64,000 bases of DNA, from positions 1 through 64,000 of the forward strand of contig JAOARQ010000024.1 of the NCBI GenBank assembly GCA_025210455.1, read 5' to 3'. The DNA comes from Pelagimonas sp. GTDB taxonomy: Bacteria > Pseudomonadota > Alphaproteobacteria > Rhodobacterales > Rhodobacteraceae. Shown here piece by piece: positions 43,984-53,280 of the stretch (positions are counted from its first letter, which is position 1; the number at the start of each line of letters is the position of its first letter). Below the pieces are notes generated by a model, which was given only the letters and a program-made list of their open reading frames with translations, was not told the DNA's origin and did not search any database. The position numbers and the translations under genes are program-made.

Positions 43984-44471
43984 TTTCGTGCCTCATAGTC
44001 TGCGATCAGATCCTGACGCGCCTTGGCTGTCAGCCTGTCAAAATGCATTTTACCATCCAGATGATCCAGTTCATGCTGGGCACAGATGGCTTCAAACCCG
44101 CTTAGCGTCTCTTTCTGCCGTAGCCCGGCAGCATCGGTATAGGCCAGCGTGATCTCGGCGTGCTGTTCAATCTGCGCCAGAACACCGGGGGCTGACAGGC
44201 AGCCCTCTGGCCCGGTCACACGCCCGGACGCCGCGATGATTTCAGGATTTATGCAGGTTTTTGGGGTCTTCGCCCCCTCTTTCCAGCCCGCATCCATCAC
44301 AAACACCCGCTTTAAAACACCAACCTGCGGGGCCGCCAATCCCCGGCCCGGGGCCTCATACATCGTGGCAAACATATCGCGGATCAGATCAGCCACCTCT
44401 GTGACATCCGCCACTGGCGCGCAGGGGGTCTGCAACCGAGCGTCCGGGTATTGCACAATCTCCCGCGTCAC
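43980..44471 (-). CDS. def: Peptide deformylase (second copy, active-site residues complete)
   Basis: A 163-residue deformylase with all three motifs: GRGLAAPQVG (42-51), EGCLS (89-93) and HELDH (133-137). It removes the N-formyl group from new proteins. It differs from the upstream copy in lacking a long helical C-terminus. Start and stop overlap the flanking def genes by four bases each. Confidence 0.92.
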   Translation of the reverse strand: MTREIVQYPDARLQTPCAPVADVTEVADLIRDMFATMYEAPGRGLAAPQVGVLKRVFVMDAGWKEGAKTPKTCINPEIIAASGRVTGPEGCLSAPGVLAQIEQHAEITLAYTDAAGLRQKETLSGFEAICAQHELDHLDGKMHFDRLTAKARQDLIADYEARK

Positions 44472-44986
44472 GCCCGCGCCCGTTCCCGCTTAAGCTTTTG
44501 CATCTTGCGGGTGATCATCTGCCGCTTCAGCGGTTTGAGATAATCAATGAACAGCTTGCCATCCAGATGGTCAATCTCATGCTGCACACAGGTCGCCCAA
44601 AGCCCGTCGAACTCTTCGCTTTGCGCGGTGCCGTTTCGATCCATCCACTCCACCTGCACCAGCTTTGGGCGGGTCACCTCGGCGTATTGATCCGGGATCG
44701 ACAGACAGCCTTCTTCATAGACATTCTGTTCATCAGATGACGCCACAATTCTGGGGTTGAACATCACCAAGGGGCGCGGATCACCTTCGTCTTCGCGCAC
44801 ACAATCCAGCACGATCAACCGCTCCATGATCCCGATCTGCGGCGCGGCCAGGCCAATGCCCGGCGCATCATACATGGTCTCCAGCATATCATCAGCCAGA
44901 ACACGCAGTTCATCGCTTAGATCCGGCACCTCGGCACAGACCTTTTTCAGACGGGGATCGGGATGGATCAGGATCGGGTGTTTCAT
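44468..44986 (-). CDS. def: Peptide deformylase (first copy)
   Basis: A 172-residue iron/zinc deformylase with GIGLAAPQIG (43-52), EGCLS (92-96) and HEIDH (136-140), followed by the basic C-terminal helix KRQMITRKMQKLKRERARA. It is the most canonical of the three copies and likely the main housekeeping enzyme. ATG 44986 gives the typical MKHPILIHPDPRLKK start; an in-frame ATG three codons upstream is possible. First gene of the def-def-def-fmt operon. Confidence 0.94.
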   Translation of the reverse strand: MKHPILIHPDPRLKKVCAEVPDLSDELRVLADDMLETMYDAPGIGLAAPQIGIMERLIVLDCVREDEGDPRPLVMFNPRIVASSDEQNVYEEGCLSIPDQYAEVTRPKLVQVEWMDRNGTAQSEEFDGLWATCVQHEIDHLDGKLFIDYLKPLKRQMITRKMQKLKRERARA

Positions 44987-45107
44987 CCCGCCCATCTAGG
45001 GCCAATCGCGAAAAATCGCAACTCTTACGCGGCAAACCGCATCATTTCGCGCTTGCACCTTTGTGTCAAACCGCCAAGGAATATGGCAAAGCGAAAAGGA
45101 GACCCGC

Positions 45108-46283
45108 ATGAGCCGCTTCGACGAAGTGATTGACCGCTTTGGCACCCATTCCGTGAAATGGGACATGATGGAAAGCATCTATGGTGTGCCCGCCGCAGAT
45201 GGTCTGGCCATGTGGGTGGCAGATATGGATTTCCGTCCGCCTGCTGCGGTGCAAAAAGCCGTCGAAGATATGGCCGCCCACGGCATCTATGGCTATTTCG
45301 GCGATGATCGCGCCTACAAAGACGCCATCTGCTGGTGGATGCAGACCCGCCACAACTGGAAGATCGACCCAGCCGCAATCTTTTCCACCCATGGTCTGGT
45401 GAACGGCACCGGCATGTGCCTGAACGCCTTCACCCAGCCGGGGGATGGTGTTGTGCTGTTTACCCCGGTGTATCATGCCTTTGCCCGCACCATCAAAGGC
45501 GCTGGCCGCGAGGTTGTGGAATGCCAGCTGGTCAACGCCGATGGCAGCTATGAAATGGATTTCGCCGCCTATGATGCGCAGATGAAAGGCCATGAAAAGA
45601 TGGTCATCCTCTGTTCGCCGCATAACCCCGGTGGCCGCGTCTGGACCCGCGAAGAACTTCAGGGCGTGGCTGATTTCGCCAAACGCCATGATCTGATTCT
45701 GGTTTCTGATGAAATCCACCACGATCTGGTGATGCCCGGCCACAGCCATATCCCCATGCCGCTGATCAACGATGAGATCAAAGAGCGGCTGGTGATGATG
45801 ACCGCCACCACCAAGACCTTCAACATCGCCGGCAGCCATCTGGGCAATGTGATCATCGAAGACAGCGCTCTGCGCGCGCGCTTTGCCCAATCCATGGTCG
45901 GGTTGGGTATTTCTTCGAATACCTTTGGCCTGATGATGGCCACCGCCGCCTATTCGCCCGACGGGGCGGCCTGGGTGGATGAACTGGTGCAATACCTTGA
46001 TGGCAACCGGCAGATTTTCGATCAGGCCGTCAATGCCATCCCCGGTTTGAAATCCATGGAAATGGCCGCCACCTATCTGGCCTGGGTCGATTTTTCAGGC
46101 ACCGGCATGACCCGCGAAGAATTTACCGCGCGGGTCGAAAAAGACGCCCGTATCGCCGCCAACCATGGCCCCACATTTGGCCTGGGCGGCGACGATTTCC
46201 TGCGCTTTAACTTTGCGACACCGCGCGCCCGCGTCATCGAAGCGGCAGAACGTCTGGCAAAGGCCTTTGGCGACCTGCAATAA
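45108..46283 (+). CDS. PatB/MalY-family PLP-dependent C-S lyase (cystathionine beta-lyase-like)
   Basis: A 391-residue fold-type I PLP enzyme of the MalY/PatB group. It has MWVADMDFRPP near the N-terminus, SPHNPGGRVW, the cofactor aspartate in LILVSDEIHHDLV and the Schiff-base lysine in TATTKTFNIAGSHLG. Such enzymes cleave the C-S bond of cystathionine or cysteine conjugates to give a thiol, pyruvate and ammonia. The strong site AAAAGGAG precedes ATG 45108. It is a single-gene unit ending at a 13-bp terminator hairpin. Confidence 0.88.
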   Translation: MSRFDEVIDRFGTHSVKWDMMESIYGVPAADGLAMWVADMDFRPPAAVQKAVEDMAAHGIYGYFGDDRAYKDAICWWMQTRHNWKIDPAAIFSTHGLVNGTGMCLNAFTQPGDGVVLFTPVYHAFARTIKGAGREVVECQLVNADGSYEMDFAAYDAQMKGHEKMVILCSPHNPGGRVWTREELQGVADFAKRHDLILVSDEIHHDLVMPGHSHIPMPLINDEIKERLVMMTATTKTFNIAGSHLGNVIIEDSALRARFAQSMVGLGISSNTFGLMMATAAYSPDGAAWVDELVQYLDGNRQIFDQAVNAIPGLKSMEMAATYLAWVDFSGTGMTREEFTARVEKDARIAANHGPTFGLGGDDFLRFNFATPRARVIEAAERLAKAFGDLQ

Positions 46284-46314
46284 GGCGGCACCAAAACCCT
46301 AACCTGAGGGAAAC

Positions 46315-46343
46315 CAAGGGGGCAGATCCTATCTGCCCCCTTG
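46315..46343 (+). terminator. Terminator hairpin after the PatB-family gene
   Basis: A perfect 13-bp stem beginning CAAGGGGGCAGAT (46315-46327) with a three-base loop. No long T run follows, so termination efficiency is uncertain; it may also act as a processing or stability hairpin. Confidence 0.65.
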
Positions 46344-46375
46344 CGCAAATTTCGTTTCCGGCGGACAGTCATCCC

Positions 46376-47650
46376 ATGACCGACGCTCTTTTTTCACGCA
46401 TTGATGACAAACGGGACGATCTGATCGCCCTGACACAGGATTTGATCCGCATTCCCACGCTCAACCCACCGGGCGAAAACTACCGCGATATCTGCGAATA
46501 CCTGCGCGCCCGGCTTGAGCCACGCGGGTTCACCTGCGAGCTGATCCGCGCCTTTGGCGCCCCCGGTGACAGCGACCGCTACCCGCGCTGGAATATCGTG
46601 GCCCGCCGCGAAGGGGTGATCAACCGCCCCTGCGTGCATTTCAATTCCCACATCGACGTGGTCGAAGTTGGCGCAGGCTGGACGCGCGATCCCTTTGGCG
46701 CAGAGCTGGACGGCGATCGCATCTATGGCCGGGGGGCCTGCGATATGAAAGGGGGGTTGGCGGCCTCGATCATCGCCGCAGAATCCTTCATAGAAGAATA
46801 TCCAAACTACTGCGGCACAATCGAAATTTCGGGCACCGCCGATGAAGAAAGCGGCGGCTATGGTGGCGTCGCCTATCTGGCCGAAAAAGGCTATTTCGAT
46901 CCCGCCCGCGTGCAGCATGTGATCATCCCCGAACCCCTTGGCCATGATTGCATCTGCCTTGGCCATCGCGGTGGCTGGTGGGCCGAAATCGAAACCAAAG
47001 GTGAGATTGCCCATGGCTCTATGCCGTTTTTGGGGGATTGCGCCGTGCGCCACATGGGGGCCGTACTGGATGCTTTTGAAAAGAAGCTGTTCCCGGCCAT
47101 GGCCGCACGCCACACGGAAATGCCTGTCATCCCCGAAGGCGCAAGGCAATCCACAATGAACATCAATTCTATCCACGGCGGCCAACCAGAACAGCCTGCC
47201 GATTACACCGGTCTGCCCGCCCATTGCGTGCCGGATAGTTGTCGCATCGTGATTGATCGCCGCTTTCTGATCGAAGAGGGGATCGAAGCCACTCAATCAG
47301 AAATCCGCGATATTCTGGAACATCTCAGGGCCACCCGCCCGGGCTTTCGCTATGAGATTCGCGAACTCAATCGGGTTATGCCATCCATGACCGACAAAAC
47401 GGCACCCGTGGTGCAAACGGTCACCAAAGCCATCCAAGAAGTTCTGGGCCAAGACCCGGCCTATGTGGCGTCACCCGGTTCTTACGATCAAAAGCACATT
47501 GATCGCATCGGGCGATTGAAAAACTGCATTGCCTATGGTCCCGGCGTGCTGGAACTGGCCCATAAACCGGACGAATGGATCAGCGTCGAAGATATGCTTA
47601 GCTCAACCCGCGTTATTGCAGCGAGTTTGAAACAGTTGCTTGCTTCTTAG
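46376..47650 (+). CDS. M20-family metallopeptidase/deacylase (ArgE/DapE-like)
   Basis: A 424-residue M20 enzyme. Zinc ligands and catalytic residues are visible in FNSHIDVVEVG, YGRGACDMKGGLAA, GTADEESGGYGG and IPEPLGH. A dimerisation domain (about 200-320) includes IAHGSMPFLG. Members remove acyl groups from amino acids such as N-acetylornithine or succinyl-diaminopimelate. The gene stands alone, so the physiological substrate is open. Its 3' end overlaps the convergent IrrE-like gene by 38 bases. Confidence 0.85.
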   Translation: MTDALFSRIDDKRDDLIALTQDLIRIPTLNPPGENYRDICEYLRARLEPRGFTCELIRAFGAPGDSDRYPRWNIVARREGVINRPCVHFNSHIDVVEVGAGWTRDPFGAELDGDRIYGRGACDMKGGLAASIIAAESFIEEYPNYCGTIEISGTADEESGGYGGVAYLAEKGYFDPARVQHVIIPEPLGHDCICLGHRGGWWAEIETKGEIAHGSMPFLGDCAVRHMGAVLDAFEKKLFPAMAARHTEMPVIPEGARQSTMNINSIHGGQPEQPADYTGLPAHCVPDSCRIVIDRRFLIEEGIEATQSEIRDILEHLRATRPGFRYEIRELNRVMPSMTDKTAPVVQTVTKAIQEVLGQDPAYVASPGSYDQKHIDRIGRLKNCIAYGPGVLELAHKPDEWISVEDMLSSTRVIAASLKQLLAS

Positions 47651-48248
47651 GGCCAAGAATGCCCAGCGGATCCACAAACTGCATCGACGACGCATCTTCT
47701 GAATGGTTTTCGTCCTGATCAATGCGCAGCATTTTCGCCCGGTCATAAACTGACAGGGTTGGCACATTCATCGTATCCGCCACCAGCTTTGCCCGACCTT
47801 CATACCAAAGCGATTTAAACTCCGCTTCCGGCATCAGCAGGGTCAGCGCAAAGCGATAGGCCTCTTGCGAAGCAGCCGGATCAGTCGGCTGATACAGCGC
47901 CTGCATACCACAATTCGGATGTTTCTTCTGCGTCGGCGGCACATGGATCAGCCAATGCCCAATGCCCGTCGCGGCCGCCAGACGATCCTGACGGATCTTC
48001 CCCTTTTTGGGCAGCCAGATCACCGCACGCGAATCCAACGGTTTTTCCAGCAGGATTTCATTAGGCACATCTGAATATTCAATATCGACATTGGTCTGCT
48101 GGCACAGCAAATCCATTGTCCCGGTATGTTTGGCATCATACTGCGGATTTTGTGACACCATATCCGTCACCATATCCGTCAGTTCCTGATCCGTTATCCC
48201 GGTAGAGCCAACTTCGACATAGGGATAATCGTGGTGTTTTCTGGGCAT
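47613..48248 (-). CDS. ImmA/IrrE-like protein with degenerate metallopeptidase motif
   Basis: A 211-residue protein whose middle resembles ImmA/IrrE peptidases: AAATGIGHWLIHVP (about 91-104) followed by ASQEAYRFALTLLMPEAEF (about 126-144). In active relatives the first block reads AHELGH; here it is ATGIGH, so one zinc-binding histidine and the catalytic glutamate appear lost while H98 and the later E are kept. It may be a sensor or antitoxin-associated protein rather than a protease. AGGAA precedes the ATG. AT-rich flanking DNA suggests acquisition. Confidence 0.6.
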   Translation of the reverse strand: MPRKHHDYPYVEVGSTGITDQELTDMVTDMVSQNPQYDAKHTGTMDLLCQQTNVDIEYSDVPNEILLEKPLDSRAVIWLPKKGKIRQDRLAAATGIGHWLIHVPPTQKKHPNCGMQALYQPTDPAASQEAYRFALTLLMPEAEFKSLWYEGRAKLVADTMNVPTLSVYDRAKMLRIDQDENHSEDASSMQFVDPLGILGPKKQATVSNSLQ

Positions 48249-48321
48249 AAAGCATTCCTATCTCAAAAAGGAACCTTGATAGGTCATCTTTATGTTTCTA
48301 GTAGAAAACCCCTTTCCAAAG

Positions 48322-48353
48322 TCTGAAGCGAATCTCTCAGGAAACGCTTCAGA
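48322..48353 (-). terminator. Hairpin after panC
   Basis: TCTGAAGCG (48322-48330) pairs with CGCTTCAGA (48345-48353) across a 14-base loop, just past the panC stop on the minus strand. A weak T-rich stretch follows on that strand. Likely terminator of the panB-panC operon. Confidence 0.55.
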
Positions 48354-48362
48354 TGCCCATTT

Positions 48363-49208
48363 TTATACCGAAATATTATCAATTAGACGGACCCCAGCCA
48401 GCCAGGCTGCAACCAGCAACCGCGATTCCCGAACAGGCGTGTCCTGCAGGCTCAGATCATCACAGGCGCGCAGTTCCAGATACTCGACCTCGGTAAAGCC
48501 TGCCGTCAGTATCTTTTTCTCTGCCTCAGCCCCCAACTCTTGGGCGGTCCCACCGTTGCGCAGTCCTTCAGCCATGTCTTCCAGCGCCTGAATTAAAGCC
48601 GGGGCTTTGATCCGCGCCCGATCTGACAGCAAAAGATTGCGCGATGACATCGCCAGACCATCCTCTTCGCGGATGGTTGGGCAACCAACGACCTCAATCG
48701 GCAGATCCAGATCTTGCACCAGCCTCTTAACCACCTGCAACTGCTGAAAATCTTTCTCACCAAAGAACGCCTGATCCGCCAGCGTCTGGGTGAACAGCTT
48801 GGTCACAACGGTGGCTACCCCATCAAAATGCCCCGGCCGATGCGCGCCACACAGCACCTCTGTCAGACCCGACAAAGACACATTGGTGCAAAACCCATCG
48901 GGATAAATCTCTTCCGGGTTCGGACAATAAATGGCATCCACCCGATGATGCGCCAATTTTCTGGCGTCATCCTCTTCCGTGCGGGGATAGTTTTCCAGAT
49001 CTTCCGGATTGTTGAACTGTTTGGGGTTCACGAAGATCGTCACAATCACCCGGTCACAGGCCTGTTCAGCCGCCCGCGCAAGGCTCAGATGCCCCTGATG
49101 CAAGGCCCCCATTGTGGGAACTACACCAACAGTTTCACCCTCTTGCTTCCAGGATTTCACCACAGCGCGCAGGTCGGCTTTTGTACGAATAATCGGGGGG
49201 ATACGCAT
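48363..49208 (-). CDS. panC: Pantoate--beta-alanine ligase
   Basis: A 281-residue pantothenate synthetase that joins pantoate and beta-alanine with ATP. Signature blocks are [14 protein letters not shown] (HIGH-like motif), [13 protein letters not shown], the [19 protein letters not shown] helix and MSSRNLLL near the KMSKS position. Length and motif order are normal. It lies 15 bases after panB in the coenzyme A precursor operon. Confidence 0.96.
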   Translation of the reverse strand: MRIPPIIRTKADLRAVVKSWKQEGETVGVVPTMGALHQGHLSLARAAEQACDRVIVTIFVNPKQFNNPEDLENYPRTEEDDARKLAHHRVDAIYCPNPEEIYPDGFCTNVSLSGLTEVLCGAHRPGHFDGVATVVTKLFTQTLADQAFFGEKDFQQLQVVKRLVQDLDLPIEVVGCPTIREEDGLAMSSRNLLLSDRARIKAPALIQALEDMAEGLRNGGTAQELGAEAEKKILTAGFTEVEYLELRACDDLSLQDTPVRESRLLVAAWLAGVRLIDNISV

Positions 49209-49223
49209 GAAACAGATCCGCTC

Positions 49224-50060
49224 TTAAGAAGGTTTGTTCTGCGGTGCCAGATCGGCAAACACATGTTCCGGGCCGGGGAATTCACGCGCTTTAACCGCCC
49301 GCGCATAATCCGCTATCGCCTCTTCCGCCTGCTCACCCAGATTGGCGAAACGTTTGACAAATTTGGCTTTAAACGCCGTGAACAGCCCCAGCATATCATC
49401 CAGCACAAGGATCTGCCCATCACAGCCCGCGCTTGCCCCGATCCCGATTGTGGGAATGGGCAACTCTTCTGTCACCTGATTGGCCAGCCCCTCTGGCACC
49501 TTTTCCAGCACCACGCAAAAAGCACCGGCCTCGGCCACCGCCCGCGCATCCGCGATCAAACCCGAACCCTCTTCGCCACGGCCCTGTACCTTATAGCCGC
49601 CCAGCGTATTGATCGACTGCGGCGTCAACCCTACATGCGCCACCACCGGAATGCCCCGCGCCACCAGAAACTGAATGGTCTGCGCCATCTCGCGCCCGCC
49701 TTCCAGCTTGACCGCACCGGCACCAGTTTCCGCCATCAATCGCGCGGCACTGCGAAATGCCTGCTGCGGGCTTTCCTCATAAGAACCAAAGGGCATGTCG
49801 ATCACCATCATCGCACTGTCCAGCCCGCGCGCAACGGCCTGTCCATGCAGGATCATCATCTCCATAGTGACACCCAAGGTGCTGGGCAAACCATGCAGCA
49901 CCATGCCAACACTGTCACCCACCAGAACAAAATCGCAGTGCGCATCCATCATCTGCGCCATGGGCGTCGTATAAGCCGTCAGGCTCACGATTGGTTCACC
50001 CCCTTTGCGGGCGCGAATATCTTCGGGCATCAGGGCCCGTTTCTTGGCGGTGGCGCTCAT
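49224..50060 (-). CDS. panB: 3-methyl-2-oxobutanoate hydroxymethyltransferase
   Basis: A 278-residue TIM-barrel enzyme that makes ketopantoate from 2-oxoisovalerate and methylene-tetrahydrofolate. Visible are [20 protein letters not shown], the metal and substrate site [26 protein letters not shown] and [22 protein letters not shown] 50060 is preferred to in-frame ATGs at 50150 and 50081 because GAGGATAGG lies just before it and the N-terminus then matches the family. First gene of the panB-panC operon. Confidence 0.95.
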   Translation of the reverse strand: MSATAKKRALMPEDIRARKGGEPIVSLTAYTTPMAQMMDAHCDFVLVGDSVGMVLHGLPSTLGVTMEMMILHGQAVARGLDSAMMVIDMPFGSYEESPQQAFRSAARLMAETGAGAVKLEGGREMAQTIQFLVARGIPVVAHVGLTPQSINTLGGYKVQGRGEEGSGLIADARAVAEAGAFCVVLEKVPEGLANQVTEELPIPTIGIGASAGCDGQILVLDDMLGLFTAFKAKFVKRFANLGEQAEEAIADYARAVKAREFPGPEHVFADLAPQNKPS

Positions 50061-50252
50061 GCTGCCTATCCTCGCACTCATATACTCTCGACGCGGCTTG
50101 CGCCTCATGTCTTTGCCACGCAGGTCAGCGCAACAATATTTCGCGGGCATCTATCATTTGCTGCGACGCAGAACCAGCAAATTTATGTGTCTGTGCTTGA
50201 TCGAAGGCCGTGAAACGGCAAAACTCACCCCATCAAACAGGGAGAAATACAA

Positions 50253-51722
50253 ATGACCCTTCGCCTTACGCTGGCGGCTGCGCTGCTTTCCGGCACCGCT
50301 GCTTTTGCTCAGCAAACCGATTTAACCATCGCCATTCAGCTCGAACCTCCGCATCTTGATCCAACCTCAGCTGCGGCCGGCGCCATTGATTCCGTTCTAT
50401 ATTCCAATGTTTTCGAGGGTCTCACCCGCTTTACCGAAACCGGTGCAGTTGTGCCCGGTCTGGCTGAAAGCTGGGATATTTCAGACGATGGGCTGACATA
50501 TACCTTCAAACTGCGCTCTGGCGTTACCTTCCATGATGGCACCACTATGGATGCAGATGACGTGGTGTTCAGCCTGAATCGCGCCCGCGCCGAAGACAGC
50601 CAGAACGCGCAAAAGGCGCTTTTTGCCGAAATCGCCAGTGTCGATGCCATGGATCCGACCACCGTCAAAGTGACCCTGTCCAAGCCAAACGGGAACTTCC
50701 TGTTCAATATGGCCTGGGGGGATGCGGTGATCGTTGCGCCCGAAAGCATCGAGACCATCAAACAAACCCCCATCGGCACCGGCGCCTTCAAATTTGCAGA
50801 ATGGAAACAGGGGGATAGCATTCGCCTGACCCGCAACGAAGCCTATTGGGGGGAACAGCCCGCGCTGGATCAGGCCACCTTTAAATTCATTTCCGATCCC
50901 ACCGCCGCCTTTGCTGCGATGATGGCGCAGGACATTGATGCCTTTGCGGGCTTCCCAGCGCCGGAAAACCTGCCAATGTTCCAGGCTGACCCGCGCTTTC
51001 AGGTTCTCGTCGGGTCGACCGAAGGGGAAACCATCTTGTCCACCAACAACAAGATGCCCCCGTTTGATAATGTGAAAGTGCGTCAGGCACTGTCTCATGC
51101 CATTGATCGCAATGCGATTATTGATGGTGCGATGTTTGGGCTGGGCACGCCGATTGGCACACATTTTGCCCCCCACAACCCCGACTACGTCAACCTGACC
51201 GAAAACTCGACCTATGATCCGGATCTGGCGCGGCAATTGCTGGCCGAAGCCGGGTTTGCCGATGGGTTCAAAACCACTCTGAAACTGCCCCCGCCATCCT
51301 ATGCGCGTCGCGGTGGTGAGATCATCGCCGCTCAGCTGCGCGAGGTGGGGATTCAAACCGAAATCACCAATCTGGAATGGGCGCAATGGCTCGAAGAGGT
51401 CTTCCGTGGCAAAGACTATGGTCTGACCATTGTTTCACATACCGAACCTTTTGACATCGGCATCTATGCCCGGCCTGACTACTATTTCCAGTATGACAAC
51501 CCAGATTTTCAGGCTTTGATCGACAGGCTGACCAGCACCACCGATCCTGCCAAACGATCAGAACTGATCAATATGGCACAGGTCACCATTAGCCAGGATT
51601 ACGTGAACGGGTACCTGTTCCAACTGGCCTATCCGACCGTCGCAGATGCCAAAATTGAAGGGCTCTGGCTGAACCAGCCCACTCAGGCAACCGATCTTAC
51701 CGGCGTCCGCTGGACAAAATAA
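50253..51722 (+). CDS. ABC transporter substrate-binding protein, family 5 (peptide/opine type)
   Basis: A 489-residue periplasmic binding protein with a signal peptide cleaved after AFA (residue 19). It has family 5 hallmarks such as LEPPHLDPTSA, the FEGLTRF region, AESWDISDDGLTYTFKLRSGVTFHDGT and later RQALSHAIDRNAII. Family 5 proteins bind peptides, opines, nickel complexes or glutathione. The matching permease and ATPase genes follow after one antiparallel gene. AGGGAGAA precedes the ATG. Confidence 0.9.
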   Translation: MTLRLTLAAALLSGTAAFAQQTDLTIAIQLEPPHLDPTSAAAGAIDSVLYSNVFEGLTRFTETGAVVPGLAESWDISDDGLTYTFKLRSGVTFHDGTTMDADDVVFSLNRARAEDSQNAQKALFAEIASVDAMDPTTVKVTLSKPNGNFLFNMAWGDAVIVAPESIETIKQTPIGTGAFKFAEWKQGDSIRLTRNEAYWGEQPALDQATFKFISDPTAAFAAMMAQDIDAFAGFPAPENLPMFQADPRFQVLVGSTEGETILSTNNKMPPFDNVKVRQALSHAIDRNAIIDGAMFGLGTPIGTHFAPHNPDYVNLTENSTYDPDLARQLLAEAGFADGFKTTLKLPPPSYARRGGEIIAAQLREVGIQTEITNLEWAQWLEEVFRGKDYGLTIVSHTEPFDIGIYARPDYYFQYDNPDFQALIDRLTSTTDPAKRSELINMAQVTISQDYVNGYLFQLAYPTVADAKIEGLWLNQPTQATDLTGVRWTK

Positions 51723-51728
51723 CGCCTC

Positions 51729-53135
51729 TCACTCCGTGCCCGGCGACGGGCGCGGAGCCTCTTCCGGATCAACCGGCAACTCTGGCACATCCTCGTCCTG
51801 ATCGTTCCGGATACGGGTGCGCACAAACATGGGCGGTGTTTTCAGCTCTTCTTCGGAAAAGACATCCTCAATGCCATCCGCAGGTCGACCAATCGCTACC
51901 CCTGCCTCCCAAGGATCTTCCAGATCATCAAGATCCTGCATCTCCTCTTCCAGCTCTTCCTCAACCTCCTGATCCAGATCCTCTTCACTTTCTTCAAGCG
52001 CGTCCAACGTCTCCCCTTCGTCGTCCGAACCATCCAGCGATTGCGCCAACCCAGAAGAGGACAACGCAGATTTTGCGGCCCCAGGTGTTTGCATCGGCTC
52101 CGGCACCTCCGCCGAGCGGGCCCCCGATTTCAGCCCATCTGAATCTGATCCCCCCCCCTGCAAAAGAAAGCCAAGCCCCAATCGCACCAGCAGCTTCTTA
52201 TGAATAGGAAGATTACCCAAGATTTGGCTTGGCAGCGCATGGATCAAGAAAGGCGTCGTGGTTGATCGTTTCAGCAAGGCGCGTTGCACGGAAACCTTAA
52301 TGCCTTGATCAAATTTTATCCCGGCCCCGAAATCATCTATCCGGGTGATTTTACACGTGATTTCAGTATCGTCTATCCGCAGCCAGGTTTTCCCGGTCCC
52401 GGCCAGTCGCTCGACCTTTTCATGGGCCCAGCGATCCAGCGTCTCAAACATGCACCCTTTGCGGCCCAAGACCACGATAAACCCCTCGACGAGATCTTTA
52501 TCGATAAACAGATCTGCCGACACACGACATCCCTGCCTGCGATAGAACAGCGCCTTTCCCCAACGGACAGCCTGATGTCCAATCCACCACAGCACAGCCA
52601 GCGCGGCCATGATGGACACCCCCAAAATCAACAGGCTGAAATCAGTTTCCTCTTCAACCTGCTCTTTTGGCTTCCATTTCTTGGGTTCATCATCTTTGGG
52701 ATGTGCCGTTGCATTCTGCGTGTTCAACTGCCCAGGGATAACCTCACTGGAAGAGGCCACCGCATTGCTTGGAACGCCACAAATCGCCGCGTATCGCACG
52801 TCAAACCGGCGCACAAACGACTGCATAACCATAAGCGACTCAGGTGTTTGTGCCCCCATCGCTTCGACCACAGCCTTCATCAACCCTTCGACTTCAGGCT
52901 TCAACCCGCTGCGCTCTGGCCGCGCCAGCCATTCTTGCAAGGCGCCACTGCTCAAACCGTTATAGGCCTTCCGGATTTCCGCCAGATTCATCCGCTCCTG
53001 GCCCTTGTAGGGATCATAGTGAGAGATCGAATCCAGCAGCTTGTCTAAACTGGGTTCAACCTCACAGGCCGATTCCGCCCATGAGGCAGAGCCAAGGCAG
53101 ATCAAAAGGGTCAAAAGTAAGCCACGCAAAGCCAT
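51729..53135 (-). CDS. Hypothetical exported membrane protein with acidic C-terminal tail
   Basis: A 468-residue protein not recognised as a named family. It has a signal peptide (about 1-21), an extracytoplasmic helical region (to about 145), one transmembrane helix (LLILGVSIMAALAVLWWIGH, about 167-186) and a beta-rich cytoplasmic domain. That domain starts RRQGCR and loosely resembles PilZ (RxxxR present, the second motif not). A long Glu/Asp-rich tail follows (about 365-415) with likely disorder. No clear Shine-Dalgarno precedes ATG 53135; an in-frame ATG lies at 53177. It sits antiparallel inside the ABC transporter locus. Confidence 0.65.
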   Translation of the reverse strand: MALRGLLLTLLICLGSASWAESACEVEPSLDKLLDSISHYDPYKGQERMNLAEIRKAYNGLSSGALQEWLARPERSGLKPEVEGLMKAVVEAMGAQTPESLMVMQSFVRRFDVRYAAICGVPSNAVASSSEVIPGQLNTQNATAHPKDDEPKKWKPKEQVEEETDFSLLILGVSIMAALAVLWWIGHQAVRWGKALFYRRQGCRVSADLFIDKDLVEGFIVVLGRKGCMFETLDRWAHEKVERLAGTGKTWLRIDDTEITCKITRIDDFGAGIKFDQGIKVSVQRALLKRSTTTPFLIHALPSQILGNLPIHKKLLVRLGLGFLLQGGGSDSDGLKSGARSAEVPEPMQTPGAAKSALSSSGLAQSLDGSDDEGETLDALEESEEDLDQEVEEELEEEMQDLDDLEDPWEAGVAIGRPADGIEDVFSEEELKTPPMFVRTRIRNDQDEDVPELPVDPEEAPRPSPGTE

Positions 53136-53280
53136 GTGTTCGGCAGTCCATGATCGGTTAGGCGACAGGTTTCTCATATCTTGTTAGCCGCCTGCTCTTA
53201 AAAAACAGCTAAATCTGACGTATCGTGAACTTGGTTCTGCCCCCCTAGACCCGCAGGACATCCGCGCTTAACCTGCCTCT

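Noticed and set aside
48714-50213. 499-codon frame on the plus strand across panC and panB
   Set aside because: It spans two clear pantothenate genes on the other strand and is His/Arg/Gln-rich without domains; a mirror artefact.
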